Positions 38,560 through 51,372 of a stretch of 64,000 nt of DNA are shown here, one piece after another. The position numbers and the translations under genes are program-made. A model generated the notes under the pieces. It saw only the letters and a list, made by a program, of their open reading frames with translations. It did not search any database and had not been told where the DNA came from. The DNA is taken from NCBI GenBank assembly GCA_029884335.1, contig JAOUIA010000004.1, positions 31,364-95,363 of the forward strand, read 5' to 3'. This DNA is from Betaproteobacteria bacterium (GTDB taxonomy: Bacteria > Pseudomonadota > Gammaproteobacteria > Burkholderiales > Casimicrobiaceae). The first letter of the stretch is position 1. Each line of letters opens with the position of its first letter.

Positions 38560-38685
38560 GGACGACCCTCCGCGCCAATGCGCTTCGGGGCAGTTCGCGC
38601 TTGGGGCGACCCGGCGCGCTTGGACGAGCCTCCGCGCTGATGCGCTTCGGGGCCTGTTCGCCCTCGGGGCGGCCCTTCGGGCTCA
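38560..38685. repeat. Repeat D copy 2 (two diverged units)
   Basis: Units at 38560-38621 and 38622-38685 match the pgpA-linked array (CTCCGCGCTGATGCGCTTCG; GGGGCGGCCCTTCGGGCTCA). As there, on the minus strand the repeat begins with the stop codon of the gene before it (TGA, then GCCCGAAGGGC), and it ends with GGAGGGTCGTCCA next to the start of the gene after it. Confidence 0.9.
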
Positions 38686-39384
38686 CGCGGCGATCTCGAC
38701 GGCGAGCGGCGACAGCCCGGCGATGCTACCTTCCAGCCTATCGCCCGGCACGACGGCCGCGACCCCCGCCGGCGTCCCCGTGAACACGAGGTCCCCGGGC
38801 AGCAGCTCGTAGTACTTCGAGAGGAACGCGAGCGTGTGCGGCACGTCCCAGATCATGTCGGCGAGGTCGCCCTGCTGGCGCAGCGTGCCGTTCACCGCGA
38901 GCCGGATCGCGCCGCGCGCGAGATGGCCCACGTCGGCCGCCCGGTGGATCGGCGCGATCGGCGCGGCCTGCGCGAACGACTTGCCGAGGTCCCAGGGCCG
39001 CTTCTTCTCCCGCATCGCGTTCTGCAAATCGCGCCGCGTCATGTCGAGGCCGGTCGCGTAGCCGTACACGTAGTCGAGCGCGCGCGCGGCGTCGAGGCTC
39101 GCGCCGGCGCGGCCGATGGCGACGACGAGCTCGATCTCGTGGTGCAGGTCGGCGGTCGCCTGCGGGTACTTCATGCGGCCGACGGCCGGCGGCACGACCG
39201 GCAGGATCGCGTCGGCCGCCTTGGTGAAGAAGAACGGCGGCTCCTTCGACGCGTCGCCGCCCATCTCCTTCGCGTGCTCGGCGTAGTTGCGGCCCACGCA
39301 GTAGATGTGGCGCACCGGGAACGTGTCGGCGCTGCCGTGGATCGGGACGGCCGGCTGCGGCCACGAGGCGATCGCGAAGGTCAT
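38683..39384 (-). CDS. Fumarylpyruvate hydrolase (FAH family)
   Basis: A 233-residue FAH-fold enzyme that splits fumarylpyruvate to fumarate and pyruvate, the last gentisate step. IYCVGRNYAEHAKEMG, the metal ligands in HHEIELVVAIG and LDMTRRDLQ, and LLPGDLVFTGTPAGV are typical. The size and the adjacent maleylpyruvate isomerase favour the fumarylpyruvate form over fumarylacetoacetate hydrolase. Its stop codon opens repeat D. Confidence 0.88.
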   Translation of the reverse strand: MTFAIASWPQPAVPIHGSADTFPVRHIYCVGRNYAEHAKEMGGDASKEPPFFFTKAADAILPVVPPAVGRMKYPQATADLHHEIELVVAIGRAGASLDAARALDYVYGYATGLDMTRRDLQNAMREKKRPWDLGKSFAQAAPIAPIHRAADVGHLARGAIRLAVNGTLRQQGDLADMIWDVPHTLAFLSKYYELLPGDLVFTGTPAGVAAVVPGDRLEGSIAGLSPLAVEIAA

Positions 39385-39387
39385 GGT

Positions 39388-40028
39388 CTACTCGGCGTCG
39401 GGCTGCTTCATCGGCGCGGCATCGGCGAACGCCGCGAGCTCGTTGCACGCGGCGTCGATGCGCACGATGGTCGGGTACGGGGCGAGGTCCACGTTGAAGC
39501 GCCGCGCGTTGGCCACCTGCGGCACGAGGCAGACGTCGGCGAGCGTGGGCGCGTCGCCGTGGCAGCAGCGACCCGTCGCGCGCTCGGCTTCGAGGCGCTT
39601 CTCCAGCGCCTCGAAGCCCAGGTCGATCCAGTAGCGGTACCAGCCGTCGCGCTGCGCCTCGGTGGCGCCGAGCGTGCCGGTCAGGTAGTTCAGCACGCGC
39701 AGGTTGTTGAGCGGGTGGATGTCGCAGGCGATCGACTGCGCGATCGAGCGCACGCGCGCGCGGCCGTTCGCGTCCGCCGGCAGCAGCGGCGGGCGCGGAT
39801 GGGTCTCGTCGAGCCACTCGACGATCGCCAGCGACTGCGTCAGCACCGCGCCGTCCTCGGTGACGAGCGCCGGCACGAGCCCCTGCGGATTGAGCGCGAG
39901 GTAGCCATCGGCGCGCTGCGCGCCGCGGCGCAGGTGCACGAACGCGCGCTCCGCCGCGATGCCCTTCAGGTTGAGCGCGATGCGGACGCGGTAGGCGGCG
40001 GAGGAGCGGAAGTAGTCGAACAGTTTCA

Positions 40029-40029
<1 letters not shown>
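39388..40029 (-). CDS. Maleylpyruvate/maleylacetoacetate isomerase (zeta-class GST)
   Basis: A 213-residue glutathione-dependent cis-trans isomerase. The N-terminal active-site block YFRSSAAYRVRIALNLKG and LNPQGLVPALV mark the zeta GST family. It converts maleylpyruvate to fumarylpyruvate. ATG 40029 overlaps the acyl-CoA dehydrogenase stop by one base (TGATG). Together with the hydrolase it completes the path from the gentisate dioxygenase in the opposite operon. Confidence 0.9.
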
Positions 40030-41228
<1,199 letters not shown>

Positions 41229-41315
41229 GGCGTCGTCGGCTCGGGCGAAGGTGCGATTATGCGCCGCCGCCGATGCCGCTTGAAGCCGGCCGCGGCGGCG
41301 GATCCTTGACGGCGG

Positions 41316-41711
41316 TCAAGCGTCCGGGATCACCGCGGTCGCCTCGATCTCGACGCGCGCCCGCGGCTCGACGAGCCGGCGCACCTCGACGGCGGTCATC
41401 GCCGGGAAGTGGCGGCCGATCGTCTCGCGGTACGCGCTTCCGAGCGCCTTGTAGCTGGCGACGTACTCGTCGCGGTCGACCACGTACCAGGTCATGCGGA
41501 CGATGTGCTCGGGCCCGGCGCCCGCCTCGCGCAGGACCGCGACGACGTTCGCCAGCGCTGTGCGCGCCTGCACGACGAAGTCGTCGCTCGCGAAGCGCTG
41601 CTGCGCGTCCCAGCCGATCTGCCCGCCGACGAACACCAGCGTTCCGCGCGCAGCCACGCCGTTCGCGTAGCCCTTCGCCGGCGCCCAGCCGGCCGGTTGC
41701 AGCACCTTCAT
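41316..41711 (-). CDS. RidA-family deaminase
   Basis: A 131-residue YjgF/RidA protein. FVGGQIGWDAQQRF, the conserved region MTWYVVDRDEY and the late Arg/Glu motif ARVEIEATAVIP are visible. RidA proteins hydrolyse enamines/imines to release ammonia; here it may remove the amino group from the reduced 2-aminobenzoyl-CoA product. ATG 41711 overlaps the thioesterase stop (ATGA). A RidA-like gene is also part of the Azoarcus 2-aminobenzoate cluster as I recall it. Confidence 0.88.
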   Translation of the reverse strand: MKVLQPAGWAPAKGYANGVAARGTLVFVGGQIGWDAQQRFASDDFVVQARTALANVVAVLREAGAGPEHIVRMTWYVVDRDEYVASYKALGSAYRETIGRHFPAMTAVEVRRLVEPRARVEIEATAVIPDA

Positions 41712-42127
41712 CGGGTCCCCTCCGCGGCGAGCAGCGCGAACCGCGCGCGCAGCTCGTCGTCGAACGGCACCGGCCGGCCGCTGTCGAGGTCCACGTGCAC
41801 GAGCACCGTGCGCGCGCCCATCCTGCGCTCGCTCGCGCAGCGCACCTCGTAGTGGAGGTGCAGCGAAGCGCCGCCGACCCGTGCCACCGTCACCTCGATG
41901 TCGAGCTCGTCGCCCAGCCGCGAGGGCGCGACGAAGTCCGCTTCGAGGCTCGCGATCGGCAGCCCGTGGCGTCGCCGCACGATGAGCTCCGGCAGCGGCA
42001 CTCCGACCGCCTCGCGCAGCCAGTCCTCCTTCGCCTCGTGCAGCAGGTCGAAGTAGCGCGGGTAGTAGACGATCCCCGCCGGGTCGCAGTGGTTGAAGCG
42101 CACCAACTTTCGCACTGCGTAGCTCAC
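41708..42127 (-). CDS. 4-hydroxybenzoyl-CoA-type thioesterase
   Basis: A 139-residue hotdog thioesterase. VRFNHCDPAGIVYYPRYFDLLHEA contains the catalytic Asp of the 4HBT family (written as NHCDPAGIVYYPRY). It starts at GTG 42127, overlapping the ligase stop (GTGA). It could free aryl-CoA acids, and is the only thioesterase positioned to release gentisate from gentisyl-CoA made by the opposite operon (inference). Confidence 0.88.
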   Translation of the reverse strand: MSYAVRKLVRFNHCDPAGIVYYPRYFDLLHEAKEDWLREAVGVPLPELIVRRRHGLPIASLEADFVAPSRLGDELDIEVTVARVGGASLHLHYEVRCASERRMGARTVLVHVDLDSGRPVPFDDELRARFALLAAEGTR

Positions 42128-43788
42128 GCCGCTCCCCTCTCGCGGGCGCGCTGCTCCTCCATCTGCCGCAGGCGGAAGCGCTGCAGCTTGCCGGTCTCGG
42201 TGCGCGGCAGGCTGTCGACGTACTCGACCGCGCGCGGGTACTTGTACGGCGCGATCGCCTGCTTGACGAACTCCTGCAGCTCGCGCGTCAGCGCCTCGCC
42301 GGCCGCGTGGCCCGGCTTCAGCACCACGAACGCCTTGACGATCGACCCGCGCTCCTCGTCGGGCGCGGCCACGCACGCGCACTCGGACACCGCCGCGTGC
42401 ATCATCAGCGCGCCCTCGACCTCCGGGCCGGCGACGTTGTAGCCCGCCGTGACGATCATGTCGTCGGTGCGCGCCTCGTAGAAGAACCAGCCGTCCTCGT
42501 CCATCCGGTAGGCGTCGCCGGTGTAGTTCCAGCCGTCCTGCACGTAGTTGGCCTGGCGCGGGTCGTCGAGGTAGCGGCAGCCGGTCGGCCCCTTGACCGC
42601 GAGCCGCCCCGAGCGGCCCGGCGGCAGCGGCCGGCCGACCTCGTCCATGACCGACGCGCGGTAGCCGGGAATCGCCTTGCCGGTGGCGCCCGGCCGCGCC
42701 TCGCTGTCCGGGTGCGAGATGAAGATGTGCAGCATCTCGGTGGAGCCGATGCCGTCGATGATCTCGATGCCGGTCGCGTCCTTCCACAGCTGGCGCGTCG
42801 CGGCCGGCAGCGCCTCGCCGGCCGAGACGCACTTGCGCAGGCTCGAGAGGTCGTGCTTCGCCACCTGCTGCGCCATTGCGCGGTACGACGTCGGCGCGGT
42901 GAACAGCACCGTGGGCCGGTGCTTCGCGATCGCATCCAGCAGCGCCTCGGGCGCCGGGCGCTCGATCAGCAGCGTCGACGCCCCGATGCGCAGCGGGAAG
43001 AGCAGCAGCCCGCCCAGCCCGAACGTGAAGGCCAGCGGCGGGCTGCCCGTGAACAAGTCGTCGGGCGAGGCATGCAGCGTGGACTTCGGGAAGCAGTCGG
43101 CGGCGGCGATCACGTCGCGGTGGAAGTGCATCGTGCCCTTCGGCTGCCCCGTGGTCCCCGAGGTGAAGGCGATCAGCGCGGTGTCCTCGGCGGCCGTGTC
43201 GCAGTTGGCGAACGCCGCAGGCTTCGCGCGCGAGCGCGCCTCGACGCCGTCGGACGCGTCGGTCTGGAACAGCGCGACCTGCGCGAGCGTGGGGCAGCCG
43301 GGCCGCGCGAGGTCGAGCTCCTCGACCAGGCGCGCGTCGCACAGCGCGTGAGTCACGCGCGCCTTGGTGACGACGTCGGTGAGCTCCTTCGCCCGCAGCA
43401 GCGGCATCGTCGCCACGGCGATGCCGCCCGCTTTCATGATCGCGAACCAGCAAGCGGCCATCGCCAGGCTGTTCGGCCCGCGCAGCAGAACGCGGTTGCC
43501 CGGCACCAGCCCCATGTCGTCGACCAGCACGTGCGCAATGCGGTTCGCGCGCTGGTTCAGCTCCGCGTAGGTCCAGCGCGTGCCGTCGAGGGCGAGGATC
43601 GCCGTGCGCGGCCCCCACCCGCGAGCGAGCGCGTCGTCGAGCAGCGCCGTCGCGCAGTTCATGCGCGGCGGGTACTCGAGCTCCGGCAGCTCGAAGAGGA
43701 ACTCGGGCCACTGCGCGCGCGGCGGCAGGTGGTCGTTGGCGAACGTGTCGACGTGGCCGGTGGCGGCACCCCGTGTCGAGCTCGGCAT
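42124..43788 (-). CDS. 2-aminobenzoate (benzoate-type) CoA ligase
   Basis: A 554-residue ligase of the benzoate-CoA ligase group. Motifs: AFTSGTTGQPKGTMHF, GIGSTEMLHIFIS, YRMDEDGWFFYEARTDD and the catalytic Lys in ETGKLQRFRLRQ. N-terminal DTFANDHLPPRAQWPEF is typical of the 2-aminobenzoate-CoA ligase branch. AAGGAG lies 8 bases before the ATG. It would activate anthranilate for the fused monooxygenase/reductase upstream. The exact acid is inferred from the cluster. Confidence 0.88.
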   Translation of the reverse strand: MPSSTRGAATGHVDTFANDHLPPRAQWPEFLFELPELEYPPRMNCATALLDDALARGWGPRTAILALDGTRWTYAELNQRANRIAHVLVDDMGLVPGNRVLLRGPNSLAMAACWFAIMKAGGIAVATMPLLRAKELTDVVTKARVTHALCDARLVEELDLARPGCPTLAQVALFQTDASDGVEARSRAKPAAFANCDTAAEDTALIAFTSGTTGQPKGTMHFHRDVIAAADCFPKSTLHASPDDLFTGSPPLAFTFGLGGLLLFPLRIGASTLLIERPAPEALLDAIAKHRPTVLFTAPTSYRAMAQQVAKHDLSSLRKCVSAGEALPAATRQLWKDATGIEIIDGIGSTEMLHIFISHPDSEARPGATGKAIPGYRASVMDEVGRPLPPGRSGRLAVKGPTGCRYLDDPRQANYVQDGWNYTGDAYRMDEDGWFFYEARTDDMIVTAGYNVAGPEVEGALMMHAAVSECACVAAPDEERGSIVKAFVVLKPGHAAGEALTRELQEFVKQAIAPYKYPRAVEYVDSLPRTETGKLQRFRLRQMEEQRARERGAA

Positions 43789-43790
43789 GG

Positions 43791-44990
43791 TCACGCTCCT
43801 TGCGCTCTGCCGGCCGCGAGCACGTCGCGGCCGATGATCAGCTTCTGCACTTCGGTGGCGCCCTCGTAGATCCGCAGGCTGCGGATCTCGCGGTACAGCC
43901 GCTCGACGACCTGTCCCGAGCGCACGCCCAGCCCCCCGTGCAGCTGCACCGCGCGGTCGATCACGCGCTGCGCGCCCTCCGTAGCGGCCATCTTCGCCAT
44001 CGCGGCCTCGCGCGTCGTGCGCCGTCCCGCAACGTCGCGCGCCCACGCGGCCCGCGCGGTGAGCAGCACCGCCGCGTCCAGCTCGGCGGCCATCTCGCCC
44101 AGCGCGGCCTGCGTGAGCTGCAGGTCGGCGAGCGTCGCGCCGAACATGGCGCGCGAGGTCGCGCGCGCCACGGCTTCGTCGAGGGCGCGGCGCGCGAAGC
44201 CGTTCGCCGCCGCGGCGACGGACGCGCGGAAGATGTCCAGCGTGCGCATCGCGAGCTTGAAGCCCTCCCCTTCGGCGCCGAGCAGCGCGCCGGCGGGAAC
44301 CCGGCAGCCGTCGAACGCAAGGCGGGCGAGCGGGTGCGGCGCGATCACGTCGATGCGCTCGGCGACGGCGAGCCCCGGCGCGTCCGCGGGCACGAGGAAC
44401 GCCGAGATGCCGCGCGCCCCGCGCTCGCTGCCCGTGCGCGCGAACACGCAGTAGAAGTCGGCGATCCCGCCGTTGCTGATCCAGGTCTTCTCGCCGTCGA
44501 GCACGTAGTCCGCGCCGTCGCGGCGGGCGCGCATCGCCATCGCGCCCACGTCCGAGCCGGCATTGGCTTCGGAGAGCGCAAAGGCGGCGATCGCCTCGCC
44601 GCGCGCCACCTTCGGCAGCCACTGCGCGCGTTGCGCGTCGCTGCCGGAGAGCGTGATCGGCCCGCTGCCCAGCCCCTGCATGGCGAAGGCGAAATCGGCC
44701 AGCCCGTCGTGGTACGCGAGCGTCTCGCGCGCCACGCACAGGCTGCGCGAATCGAGCGCCGGGCGCGCGCCGCCGTGCGCCGCCGGCACGCAGTGGCGCA
44801 GGTGGCCCGCGGCGCCGAGCGCGCGCACCCATTGCCGGCAGGCTGCGTCGACGTCGGCAGCCTTCCCATCGTGCGCGATCGCCCGCGCGGCCGCCCAGGC
44901 GCCGAGCTCGCGGGCGAACTCGCGATGCGCGTCGTCGAAGAACGGCCACTCGAAGTGGGCGACGTCCATGTCAATACGGCGATGCGCCAT
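43791..44990 (-). CDS. Acyl-CoA dehydrogenase
   Basis: A 399-residue flavoprotein with [33 protein letters not shown], the [11 protein letters not shown] block and the catalytic Glu in [15 protein letters not shown]. It probably oxidises an alicyclic-CoA intermediate in 2-aminobenzoyl-CoA breakdown. The start is uncertain: ATG 44990 ([10 protein letters not shown]) or ATG 44969 (MDVAHFEW); neither has a clear ribosome site. Repeat A copy 4 separates it from the hydratase gene. Confidence 0.87.
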   Translation of the reverse strand: MAHRRIDMDVAHFEWPFFDDAHREFARELGAWAAARAIAHDGKAADVDAACRQWVRALGAAGHLRHCVPAAHGGARPALDSRSLCVARETLAYHDGLADFAFAMQGLGSGPITLSGSDAQRAQWLPKVARGEAIAAFALSEANAGSDVGAMAMRARRDGADYVLDGEKTWISNGGIADFYCVFARTGSERGARGISAFLVPADAPGLAVAERIDVIAPHPLARLAFDGCRVPAGALLGAEGEGFKLAMRTLDIFRASVAAAANGFARRALDEAVARATSRAMFGATLADLQLTQAALGEMAAELDAAVLLTARAAWARDVAGRRTTREAAMAKMAATEGAQRVIDRAVQLHGGLGVRSGQVVERLYREIRSLRIYEGATEVQKLIIGRDVLAAGRAQGA

Positions 44991-45023
44991 TAGCTGAACT
45001 TGCTGGCACGGGCACAACACCTC

Positions 45024-45092
45024 GTCGTCCCCGCGGAGGCGGGGACCCAGTGTCTCTTGACGACGCTGGATTCCCGCCTTCGCGGGAATGAC
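45024..45092. repeat. Repeat A copy 4 (contains an exact dRS3 core)
   Basis: Left arm 45024-45050 (GTCGTCCCCGCGGAGGCGGG...) and right arm 45066-45092. The right arm contains ATTCCC-GCCTTCGC-GGGAAT, matching the neisserial dRS3 format ATTCCC-N8-GGGAAT. It interrupts the leftward operon. Confidence 0.9.
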
Positions 45093-45134
45093 GCCACGAT
45101 TGAGTGCATGTTGCGTATCTCACAGGTCGGTCCA

Positions 45135-45971
45135 CTAGTTGCCCTCAAACTTCGGCTTCGCTTTGGCCGCGAAGGCCTCGTAGGCGCGGTGGAAGTCGCG
45201 CGTCTGCATGCAGATCGCCTGCGCTTCGGCTTCCGCCTCGATCTCGGCGTCGAGGTCCATCGCCCACGCCTGGTGCAGCAGCTTCTTGGTCATGCCGTGC
45301 GCGAACGTCGGCCCGTCGGCGAGCGACCGGGCGAGCGCCTGCGCCTCGGCGAGCGCCGCCTCCGGCGCAACGACGCGGTTGAAGAAGCCCCACGCGGCGC
45401 CCTCCTCCGCGCTCATCGCGCGGCCCGTGTAAAGCAGCTCCGCCGCCCTTCCCTGCCCGATCGTGCGCGGCAGAAGCGCGCAGGCGCCCATGTCGGCGCC
45501 GGCGAGCCCGACGCGCACGAACAGGAACGCGGTCTTCGCGCTCGGCGTGCCGATGCGCATGTCGCTCGCCAGCGCGACCATCGCGCCCGCACCCGCGCAC
45601 ACGCCGTCGACCGCCGCAACGATCGGCTGCGGGCAGTGGCGCATCGCCTTCACGAGGTCGCCGGTCATGCGGGTGAACGCCAGCAGGCCCGGCATGTCCA
45701 ATTTCGTCAGCGGGCCGATGATCTCGTGCACGTCGCCGCCCGAGCTGAAGTTGCCGCCCGCCCCGGTCACGACGACGGCCTTGACGTCGCTCGCGTAGAC
45801 CAGCCCGCGGAAGAGGTCGCGCAGCTCCGCGTAGGAGTCGAACGTGAGCGGGTTCTTCCGCTCCGGCCGGTTCAGCGTGACCGTCGCGACCTTGCCGTCG
45901 TCGCTCGTCGCGTACGCGAAGTGCTTCGCGCGGTAGTCGCAAAAGGGCCGGAAGTGATGCGCCATCGCCAT
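45135..45971 (-). CDS. Enoyl-CoA hydratase/isomerase
   Basis: A 278-residue crotonase-fold protein. [17 protein letters not shown] supplies the oxyanion hole and [17 protein letters not shown] the second one; [19 protein letters not shown] follows. It likely hydrates an alicyclic enoyl-CoA in the aryl-CoA path. ATG 45971 has GGAG 8 bases upstream. It follows the MarR gene by 13 bases. Confidence 0.9.
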   Translation of the reverse strand: MAMAHHFRPFCDYRAKHFAYATSDDGKVATVTLNRPERKNPLTFDSYAELRDLFRGLVYASDVKAVVVTGAGGNFSSGGDVHEIIGPLTKLDMPGLLAFTRMTGDLVKAMRHCPQPIVAAVDGVCAGAGAMVALASDMRIGTPSAKTAFLFVRVGLAGADMGACALLPRTIGQGRAAELLYTGRAMSAEEGAAWGFFNRVVAPEAALAEAQALARSLADGPTFAHGMTKKLLHQAWAMDLDAEIEAEAEAQAICMQTRDFHRAYEAFAAKAKPKFEGN

Positions 45972-45984
45972 CGCAAGGTCTCCG

Positions 45985-46473
45985 TCAGGGAGCCGGCAGC
46001 GACCGCTTGAAGCGGCCGAGCAGCTGGTGGAGCCGGTCGCGGTCGGAGCGCGCCAATCCGCCGGTCAGCTCGACGATCCACGCCTCGTGCTCGCGCGCCA
46101 TCGCGAGGAACGCCTCGCGTCCCCGCGGCGTGAGGCAGACGGCGAAGGCGCGCCGGTCGCCGGGCACGTCGCGGCGCTCGACCAGCCCGTCGCGCACGAG
46201 CTGGTCGACGAGGCTCGTCACGTTGCCGCCGCTCACCATCAGGCGGCGCGACAGCTCGCTCATGCGCAGGCCGTCCTTCGCGCGCTCGAGCTGCGCCATC
46301 AGGTCGAAGCGCGGCAGCGACATGCCGAAGCGCCCCTTGAGCCGCGCGCGGATGTGCCGCTCGACCAGCATCGTGCAGGTGAGCATGCGCAGCCACAGCC
46401 GCAGCGCGTCGTGGTCGTCGTGCGCGAGGCGCGTCTCGGGGTCGAGCGCGATGTCGGCGTGGTCGTCCGTCAT
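45985..46473 (-). CDS. MarR-family regulator
   Basis: A 162-residue winged-helix regulator: recognition region [19 protein letters not shown] and wing [18 protein letters not shown]. It is embedded in the operon between SDR and hydratase (ATGA overlap with the SDR stop), as in known aryl-CoA clusters, and probably represses the operon until an aryl-CoA binds (family knowledge plus context). Confidence 0.92.
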   Translation of the reverse strand: MTDDHADIALDPETRLAHDDHDALRLWLRMLTCTMLVERHIRARLKGRFGMSLPRFDLMAQLERAKDGLRMSELSRRLMVSGGNVTSLVDQLVRDGLVERRDVPGDRRAFAVCLTPRGREAFLAMAREHEAWIVELTGGLARSDRDRLHQLLGRFKRSLPAP

Positions 46474-47249
46474 CCGGCCGTCACCTCGCCGCCCGCCACC
46501 GCGATGGCCTGCCCGGTGATCGACTGGGACTCGGGCAGGCACAGCCACGCGACCGCACCGGCGACCTCGTCCGGCGTCACCAGGCGCTTCTGCGGATTGC
46601 GGGCGGCCAGCGCGCTGCGCGCGTCGGCCTCGGTGCGGCCCGTCTTCGCCACGATGTTCGCCACGGACTCGCGCACGATGTCGGTGTCGGTGTAGCCGGG
46701 GCACACGGCATTGACGGTGACTCGCGTCGCGGCGAGCTCGAGCGCCAGCGCACGCGTGAAGCCGACCACGCCGTGCTTGGCGGCGCAATAGGCAGCCACG
46801 TATGGATAGCCGATCAGCCCGGCCGTGCTGGCGACGTTGACCACGCGGCCGGCTTTCGCTTCCGTCAGCGCGGGCAGCGCGGCGCGCGTGCAGTTGAACG
46901 TCCCCGTCAGGTTGACCGCCAGCATCTCGTTCCACAGCGCGTCGCCGGTCGCGGCGAGCTTGGCGCTGCGCGCCACCCCCGCGTTGTTGACCAGGATCGC
47001 CACCTTGCGGCCGGTGCGCGCGACGGCGTCGAATGCCGCCTGCACCGACCTGGCGTCGGCCACGTCGCACTCGTGCGCGTCGGCTTCGGCGCCGGCCGGC
47101 AGGCGCTGCACCGCGTCGTACAGCCGCGAGCGGTCGCGGCCGAACAGCGACACCGACGCGCCGAGCGCGGCGAGCCGCGCGGCGATCGCGAACCCGATGC
47201 CGCGGCTTCCGCCGGTGACGACGGCGTGCGCGTGCGCGAGGGGCTTCAT
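46470..47249 (-). CDS. Short-chain dehydrogenase (3-hydroxyacyl-CoA type)
   Basis: A 259-residue SDR. Cofactor motif TGGSRGIGFAIAARL, NNAGVA, and the catalytic Ser/Tyr/Lys in NVASTAGLIGYPYVAAYCAAKHG. It should oxidise a 3-hydroxyacyl-CoA formed by the hydratase. It starts 7 bases after the fused monooxygenase/reductase. Confidence 0.9.
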   Translation of the reverse strand: MKPLAHAHAVVTGGSRGIGFAIAARLAALGASVSLFGRDRSRLYDAVQRLPAGAEADAHECDVADARSVQAAFDAVARTGRKVAILVNNAGVARSAKLAATGDALWNEMLAVNLTGTFNCTRAALPALTEAKAGRVVNVASTAGLIGYPYVAAYCAAKHGVVGFTRALALELAATRVTVNAVCPGYTDTDIVRESVANIVAKTGRTEADARSALAARNPQKRLVTPDEVAGAVAWLCLPESQSITGQAIAVAGGEVTAG

Positions 47250-47256
47250 GCGGAAC

Positions 47257-49614
<2,358 letters not shown>

Positions 49615-49648
49615 TGCAGGATTCCCGGGTTGGGGCGACAGTTCTTAA

Positions 49649-49712
49649 TTGAATAATTCGTATCTGAAGTAAACTCCCGGCCACCTCCTTCGTCAATAGA
49701 ACGAGCGTTCTA
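49649..49712. promoter_or_regulatory. Divergent promoter region with palindrome, abm-like operon / pilin genes
   Basis: Minus strand: -35 TTGACG (49696-49691), 17-base spacer, -10 TTTACT (49673-49668), serving the aryl-CoA operon. A perfect palindrome TAGAACG-AG-CGTTCTA (49697-49712) abuts the -35. A second small palindrome, GAATAATTC, is at 49651-49659 and could be a MarR half-site pair. The 49698-49710 core recurs before recA. Confidence 0.5.
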
Positions 49713-49781
49713 GTCCGTCCGGCCGATGGCGGACCGCGTCCGCCCCGCGCGAGCCTTGCCTTGCGCGGGGGGAGGTCGCAC

Positions 49782-50339
49782 GTGGGGCAGGACGGCAAGG
49801 AGGGCCGGCGGCGAGGGGGCGGTTTCACCCTTGTCGAGCTCGTCATGGGGGTGGCGATCGCGGCAATCCTCGCCGCGGCAGCTGGGCCGTCTTTCGCGCG
49901 CTTCCTTGCCGAGCAGCGCCTGCTCGATGAGGCGCGGCGACTGTCCGACGCGATCCTGGTCGCGCGCAGCGAGGCGATCAAGCGCAACGGCGTGGTGATC
50001 CTGTGCACGCTTGCCCCCGGGGGCGAGTGCGGCGAGGCAGACCGCTGGCACAGCGGCTGGATGGCGTTCGAGGATCGCGACGGCGACGGCGAACCGGGCG
50101 CGGACGACCCGCTCGTGCCGGTGGCCGAGCCCGCCGCCGCGGGCGGCATCACGATCGCCGGCAACGGGCCCGTCGAGCGCTACCTGCGCTTCACCTGGGC
50201 CGGCAATGCGCGGCTCGTCTCCGGAGCGCTGCAGATGGGCACGTTCACCGTCTGCCGGAGCGGATTGCGCGGCTATCGGGTGGTGCTGGCGAACACCGGC
50301 CGCACCCGGATAGAAAGGCTGGCCGACGAGTGCGCGTGA
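49782..50339 (+). CDS. GspH/FimT-type minor pilin
   Basis: A 185-residue type IV pseudopilin. Prepilin cleavage site G^FTLVELVMG with Glu5, then a hydrophobic helix. GGECGEADRWHSGWMAFED and DRDGDGEPG are typical of FimT/GspH. The start at GTG 49782 is chosen for GGAGG 6 bases upstream; a TTG at 49761 is the alternative. Separated from the other pilins by about 550 bases of repeats. Confidence 0.85.
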   Translation: MGQDGKEGRRRGGGFTLVELVMGVAIAAILAAAAGPSFARFLAEQRLLDEARRLSDAILVARSEAIKRNGVVILCTLAPGGECGEADRWHSGWMAFEDRDGDGEPGADDPLVPVAEPAAAGGITIAGNGPVERYLRFTWAGNARLVSGALQMGTFTVCRSGLRGYRVVLANTGRTRIERLADECA

Positions 50340-50360
50340 GCCCGCAGGGCCGTACCAGGA

Positions 50361-50417
50361 CGCCGGTGCGAGCGGGGCGCCAGCCAGGCCCGAAGGGTGC
50401 GTCCGCTCGCGCCGGCG
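50361..50417. repeat. Repeat C copy 2: 15-bp stem, 27-nt loop
   Basis: Arms CGCCGGTGCGAGCGG (50361-50375) and CCGCTCGCGCCGGCG (50403-50417) pair with one G-T wobble around a 27-base loop, the same size as at 25.46 kb. Relative to that copy a C-G pair has become G-C on both arms, a compensatory change. Confidence 0.85.
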
Positions 50418-50507
50418 GCGGCCGACACTGCGCCATTGCGCCAAGCAACGGCGGCCAAGGAGGCCGCGAACAAGCCCCGCAGCGCGAAGCGCGGAGGGTA
50501 TTCCAAT

Positions 50508-50660
50508 GAGCCCTCACCCCCGCCCCCTCTCCCCGCTTCCGCGGGGCGAGGGGAGTACGAGCCCTCACCCCCGCCCCCTCTCCCCGCTTCCGCGGGGCGA
50601 GGGGAGTACGAGCCCTCACCCCCGCCCCCTCTCCCCGCTTCCGCGGGGCGAGGGGAGTAC
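50508..50660. repeat. Repeat B: three tandem 51-base units
   Basis: Units at 50508-50558, 50559-50609 and 50610-50660, each with CCCTCACCCCCGCCCCCTCT and the hairpin CCCCGCTTCCGCGGGG. They are identical at reading level. The same 51-base unit is inserted in the 117-base repeats near 21.1 kb, in the opposite orientation. Confidence 0.95.
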
Positions 50661-50886
50661 GAATCCGCGGGGCCATCCCAGGGGTGAACACGCCCCGCAG
50701 CGCGTGCCGCGGAACGCAGTTCCATCAAGGCCATCCGACGGGCCTCGCGCGGCGCTCGTCGGACGGCCGAAAACGCCCCCGCCGCGCGCCCCGCCGCCTG
50801 TACCCGCGCTCCGCCCTTCGATCGGGTCTTCGTTGTACCCCCCTCGCGGCCTCCGTAGCATCGGGACACCAATCGAGGAGCAGTCC

Positions 50887-51369
50887 ATGGTCACGCCCCG
50901 CCGCGCCCGCCGCCTTGCCCCGCCCGCCCGCGGGCTGGCCGGCTTCACGCTGATCGAACTCATGATCGCGGTGACCGTGCTCGGCATCCTCGCCGCGATC
51001 GCCTACCCGCAGTACACGGAGTTCGTGCAGCGCTCGCGCATCACCGACGCGACCAACGCGCTCAACGACTTCCGCACGCGGATGGAGCAGTACTTCCAGG
51101 ACAACCGCACCTACGCCAACGCGGGCGCCTGCGGCGTCCCCGATCCGGCGGTTGCGGGCTCGGCGAGCTTCCAGCTCGCCTGCGCGGGCGCCGGTCCTGC
51201 CGGCTACACCGTGACGGCGACGGGTCTCGCCTCGAAGGGCATGGGGTCGTTCACCTACCGCCTGACGGTGGCCGCGGCCGGCGTCACGCGGGCCACGGTG
51301 AGCGCCCCGGCAGGATGGGCAACGCCGGCGGGTTGCTGGGCCGTGCGGAAGAACGGCGACTGCTCCTGA
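50887..51369 (+). CDS. pilE: Type IV pilin, PilE-like
   Basis: A 160-residue prepilin. Cleavage site G^FTLIELMIAVTVLGILAAI with Glu5; the PilE hallmark YPQYTEFVQRSRITDATNAL follows, then a soluble domain with two Cys pairs, the last in GCWAVRKNGDC. The leader is long (19 residues). GAGGAG lies 6 bases before ATG 50887. First of six closely packed pilus genes. Confidence 0.9.
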   Translation: MVTPRRARRLAPPARGLAGFTLIELMIAVTVLGILAAIAYPQYTEFVQRSRITDATNALNDFRTRMEQYFQDNRTYANAGACGVPDPAVAGSASFQLACAGAGPAGYTVTATGLASKGMGSFTYRLTVAAAGVTRATVSAPAGWATPAGCWAVRKNGDCS

Positions 51370-51372
51370 CCG

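Larger units (their letters stand above)
50340..50886. other. Repeat-filled gap inside the pilin locus
   Basis: No gene is seen. It holds repeat C (50361-50417), homology to the ribB upstream region (shared GGCCAAGGAGGCCGC), three repeat B units (50508-50660) and about 220 bases of unassigned GC-rich DNA. The junction GGAGGGTATTCCAATGA resembles that in the 21 kb array. Confidence 0.6.

Noticed and set aside
38559..38682. Small gene between the alpha/beta hydrolase and FAH hydrolase
   Set aside because: The stretch is made of two repeat D units; no unique coding sequence.
50506..50886. Extension of the pilE frame leftward through repeat B
   Set aside because: The frame is open through the repeats, but the pilin leader and GAGGAG ribosome site fix the start at 50887.
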